Of a stretch of DNA of 64,000 nucleotides, positions 62,647 to 64,000 are shown piece by piece (position 1 is the first letter of the stretch; every line of letters begins with the position of its first letter). The translations under genes and the position numbers were made by a program. The notes under the pieces were generated by a model. The model saw only the letters and a list, made by a program, of their open reading frames with translations, ran no database searches and was not told where the DNA came from. Origin of the DNA: Mycolicibacterium sp. S2-37 (GTDB taxonomy: Bacteria; Actinomycetota; Actinomycetes; Mycobacteriales; Mycobacteriaceae); contig NZ_JAFEVR010000004.1 of assembly GCF_017352375.1 (NCBI RefSeq), positions 806,001-870,000 of the forward strand, written 5' to 3'.

Positions 62647-64000
62647 TCACAGCGCAGTTGGCAGTGGTCCTCGCGCAACTTCGTAGGCGGCGCCGACCCG
62701 GTACAGGCGGTCGTCGGCCAACGCGGGCGCCATGATCTGCAGTCCCACGGGCAGATTGTCGTCCGGTGACAGGCCCGACGGCACCGACATACCGCAGTGT
62801 CCGGCCAGGTTCAGCGGCAACGTGCACAGGTCGAACAGGTACATCGCGAGCGGATCGTCGATCTTCTCCCCGAGGCGGAACGCCGTGGACGGCGTGGCCG
62901 GGGTGACCAGCACGTCGACCTTCTCGTAGGCGGCGTCGAGATCCCGCGCGATCAGCGTGCGCACCTTCTGCGCCTGGTTGTAATAGGCGTCGTAGTAGCC
63001 GGCCGACAACGCATACGTTCCGATCATGATGCGGCGCTTGACCTCCGGCCCGAAGCCCGCGGCACGCGTCAGCGCCATCACCTCTTCGGCGCTGTGGGTG
63101 CCGTCGTCGCCGACGCGCAGCCCGAAGCGCATGGCGTCGAAGCGCGCGAGATTCGACGACACCTCCGAAGGCAGGATCAGATAGTAGGCGGCCAGCGAGT
63201 GGTCGAAATTGGGGCAGTCGACCTCGGAAACCTCTGCGCCCAGCGCGGTCAGCTGGTCGACGGCGGCGGTGAACGACGACAGCACGCCGGCCTGATAGCC
63301 CTCGCCGCGCAGCTGCTTGACCACGCCGACCTTCACACCACGCAGGTCGCCGTGCGCGCCGGCACGGGCGGCGGCGACGACGTCGGGCACCTGGGCGTCG
63401 ACCGACGTCGAATCCTTGGGATCGTGGCCGGCGATCACCTCGTGCAGCAGCGCGGTGTCGAGCACGGTGCGGGCGCAGGGTCCGCCCTGATCCAGCGACG
63501 ACGCGCACGCGATGAGCCCGTAGCGCGACACCGTGCCGTAGGTGGGTTTGACCCCCACGGTCGAGGTGAGCGCGGCCGGCTGCCGGATCGACCCGCCGGT
63601 GTCGGTGCCGATGGCCAGCGGCGCCTGGAACGCGGCCAGCGCCGCCGCGCTGCCGCCGCCGGAGCCGCCGGGCACACGGTCGGTGTCCCAGGGGTTGCGG
63701 GTCGGCCCGTACGCCGAGTTCTCCGTCGAGCTGCCCATCGCGAACTCGTCCATATTGGTCTTGCCCAAAATCGGGATGCCCGCACTGCGCAACCGCACGG
63801 TGACGGTGGCGTCGTACGGCGAGCGCCAGCCCTCGAGGATCTTCGATCCGCACGTGGTCGGCGAGTCCGTGGTGGTGAACACGTCCTTGAGTGCTACCGG
63901 CACCCCGGCAAGCGCCGAGGGCAGCTGCTCTCCGGCGTCGACGGCGGCGTCGACGCGGGCGGCCGCTGCCAGCGCCTCGTCGGCCGAGACATGCAGGAAT
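62647..64000 (-). CDS. gatA: Aspartyl/glutamyl-tRNA amidotransferase subunit A (5' end outside window)
   Basis: Amidase-signature glutaminase subunit of GatCAB, here 451 codons ending at 62647. The N-terminus is missing, since the frame stays open through 64000 and residues such as [16 protein letters not shown] are still family-like. The Ser-cisSer-Lys triad is visible: Lys in [10 protein letters not shown], Ser in [10 protein letters not shown], and the nucleophile Ser in [12 protein letters not shown]. The stop is 18 nt before pfkA. gatC is presumably beyond the edge, as in M. tuberculosis. Confidence 0.96.
   Translation of the reverse strand, partial: FLHVSADEALAAAARVDAAVDAGEQLPSALAGVPVALKDVFTTTDSPTTCGSKILEGWRSPYDATVTVRLRSAGIPILGKTNMDEFAMGSSTENSAYGPTRNPWDTDRVPGGSGGGSAAALAAFQAPLAIGTDTGGSIRQPAALTSTVGVKPTYGTVSRYGLIACASSLDQGGPCARTVLDTALLHEVIAGHDPKDSTSVDAQVPDVVAAARAGAHGDLRGVKVGVVKQLRGEGYQAGVLSSFTAAVDQLTALGAEVSEVDCPNFDHSLAAYYLILPSEVSSNLARFDAMRFGLRVGDDGTHSAEEVMALTRAAGFGPEVKRRIMIGTYALSAGYYDAYYNQAQKVRTLIARDLDAAYEKVDVLVTPATPSTAFRLGEKIDDPLAMYLFDLCTLPLNLAGHCGMSVPSGLSPDDNLPVGLQIMAPALADDRLYRVGAAYEVARGPLPTAL

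Overview
The window is high-GC actinobacterial chromosome and reads as a rapidly growing mycobacterium (Mycolicibacterium-type). Gene order follows the Mycobacterium tuberculosis Rv2923c-Rv2927c and Rv2965c-Rv3011c blocks almost gene for gene. It also carries genes typical of environmental species: arr, an AraC regulator, a second aldo/keto reductase and a lipid-type catabolic cluster. Species cannot be fixed by eye. I saw no insertion sequence, prophage, rRNA or CRISPR array.

Layout. 1-11331 is almost wholly minus strand: an OsmC-like protein (cut by the window), mutM, rnc, a DUF177 protein, sepIVA, a small hypothetical gene, a hemerythrin, coaD, rsmD, pyc, a VKOR/DsbA-like disulfide pair and lipN. 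11330-15621 is an accessory patch: two tandem aldo/keto reductases, an AraC/GyrI-like regulator, a broken aldo/keto reductase and the rifamycin ADP-ribosyltransferase arr. 15666-31221 is conserved housekeeping: an HNH protein, recG, a DAK2/FakA-like kinase, rpmB, ung, thiL, ddl, gpsA, fbiD, ppk, mutT1 and hupB. 31426-47880 is rich in branched-chain amino acid genes (leuCD with a divergent IclR regulator, leuB, ilvBNC) together with serA, tRNA-Glu, tRNA-Gln, gltX, a lipase, an MFS transporter and an FAD oxidoreductase. 47947-50465 holds a CFP-6-like PH-domain protein, a DoxX protein and lppZ. 50554-60032 is an accessory cluster of two opposing arms (SDR, phosphotransferase, acyl-CoA dehydrogenase, enoyl-CoA hydratase, thiolase, LLM flavin oxidoreductase, sulfotransferase, TIM-barrel isomerase, DUF1214 protein) inserted before gatB-pfkA-gatA, the last gene running off the window.

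How genes work together. IlvB/IlvN/IlvC and LeuC/LeuD/LeuB cover much of valine, isoleucine and leucine synthesis. ilvB is preceded by a promoter, a short apparently leaderless leader peptide with a Leu-Val-Val-Ile run, a 14-bp paired repeat and an intrinsic terminator, which together look like a ribosome-mediated attenuator. GltX, tRNA-Gln and GatA/GatB make up most of the indirect Gln-tRNA(Gln) route. VKOR plus the DsbA-like protein form an envelope disulfide relay. In the 50.5-60 kb cluster the beta-oxidation arm and the SDR gene share a near-palindromic sequence placed just after their predicted -10 boxes, suggesting one repressor.

Most notable: the ilvB attenuator; the shared putative operator of the accessory catabolic/sulfotransferase cluster; a 9-nt periodic array before sepIVA resembling MtrA sites; two related hairpins that embed stop codons of unrelated genes; a 20-bp-period direct repeat between a lipase and an MFS gene; and the compact sepIVA-coaD junction where M. 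tuberculosis carries its PDIM/PGL locus.
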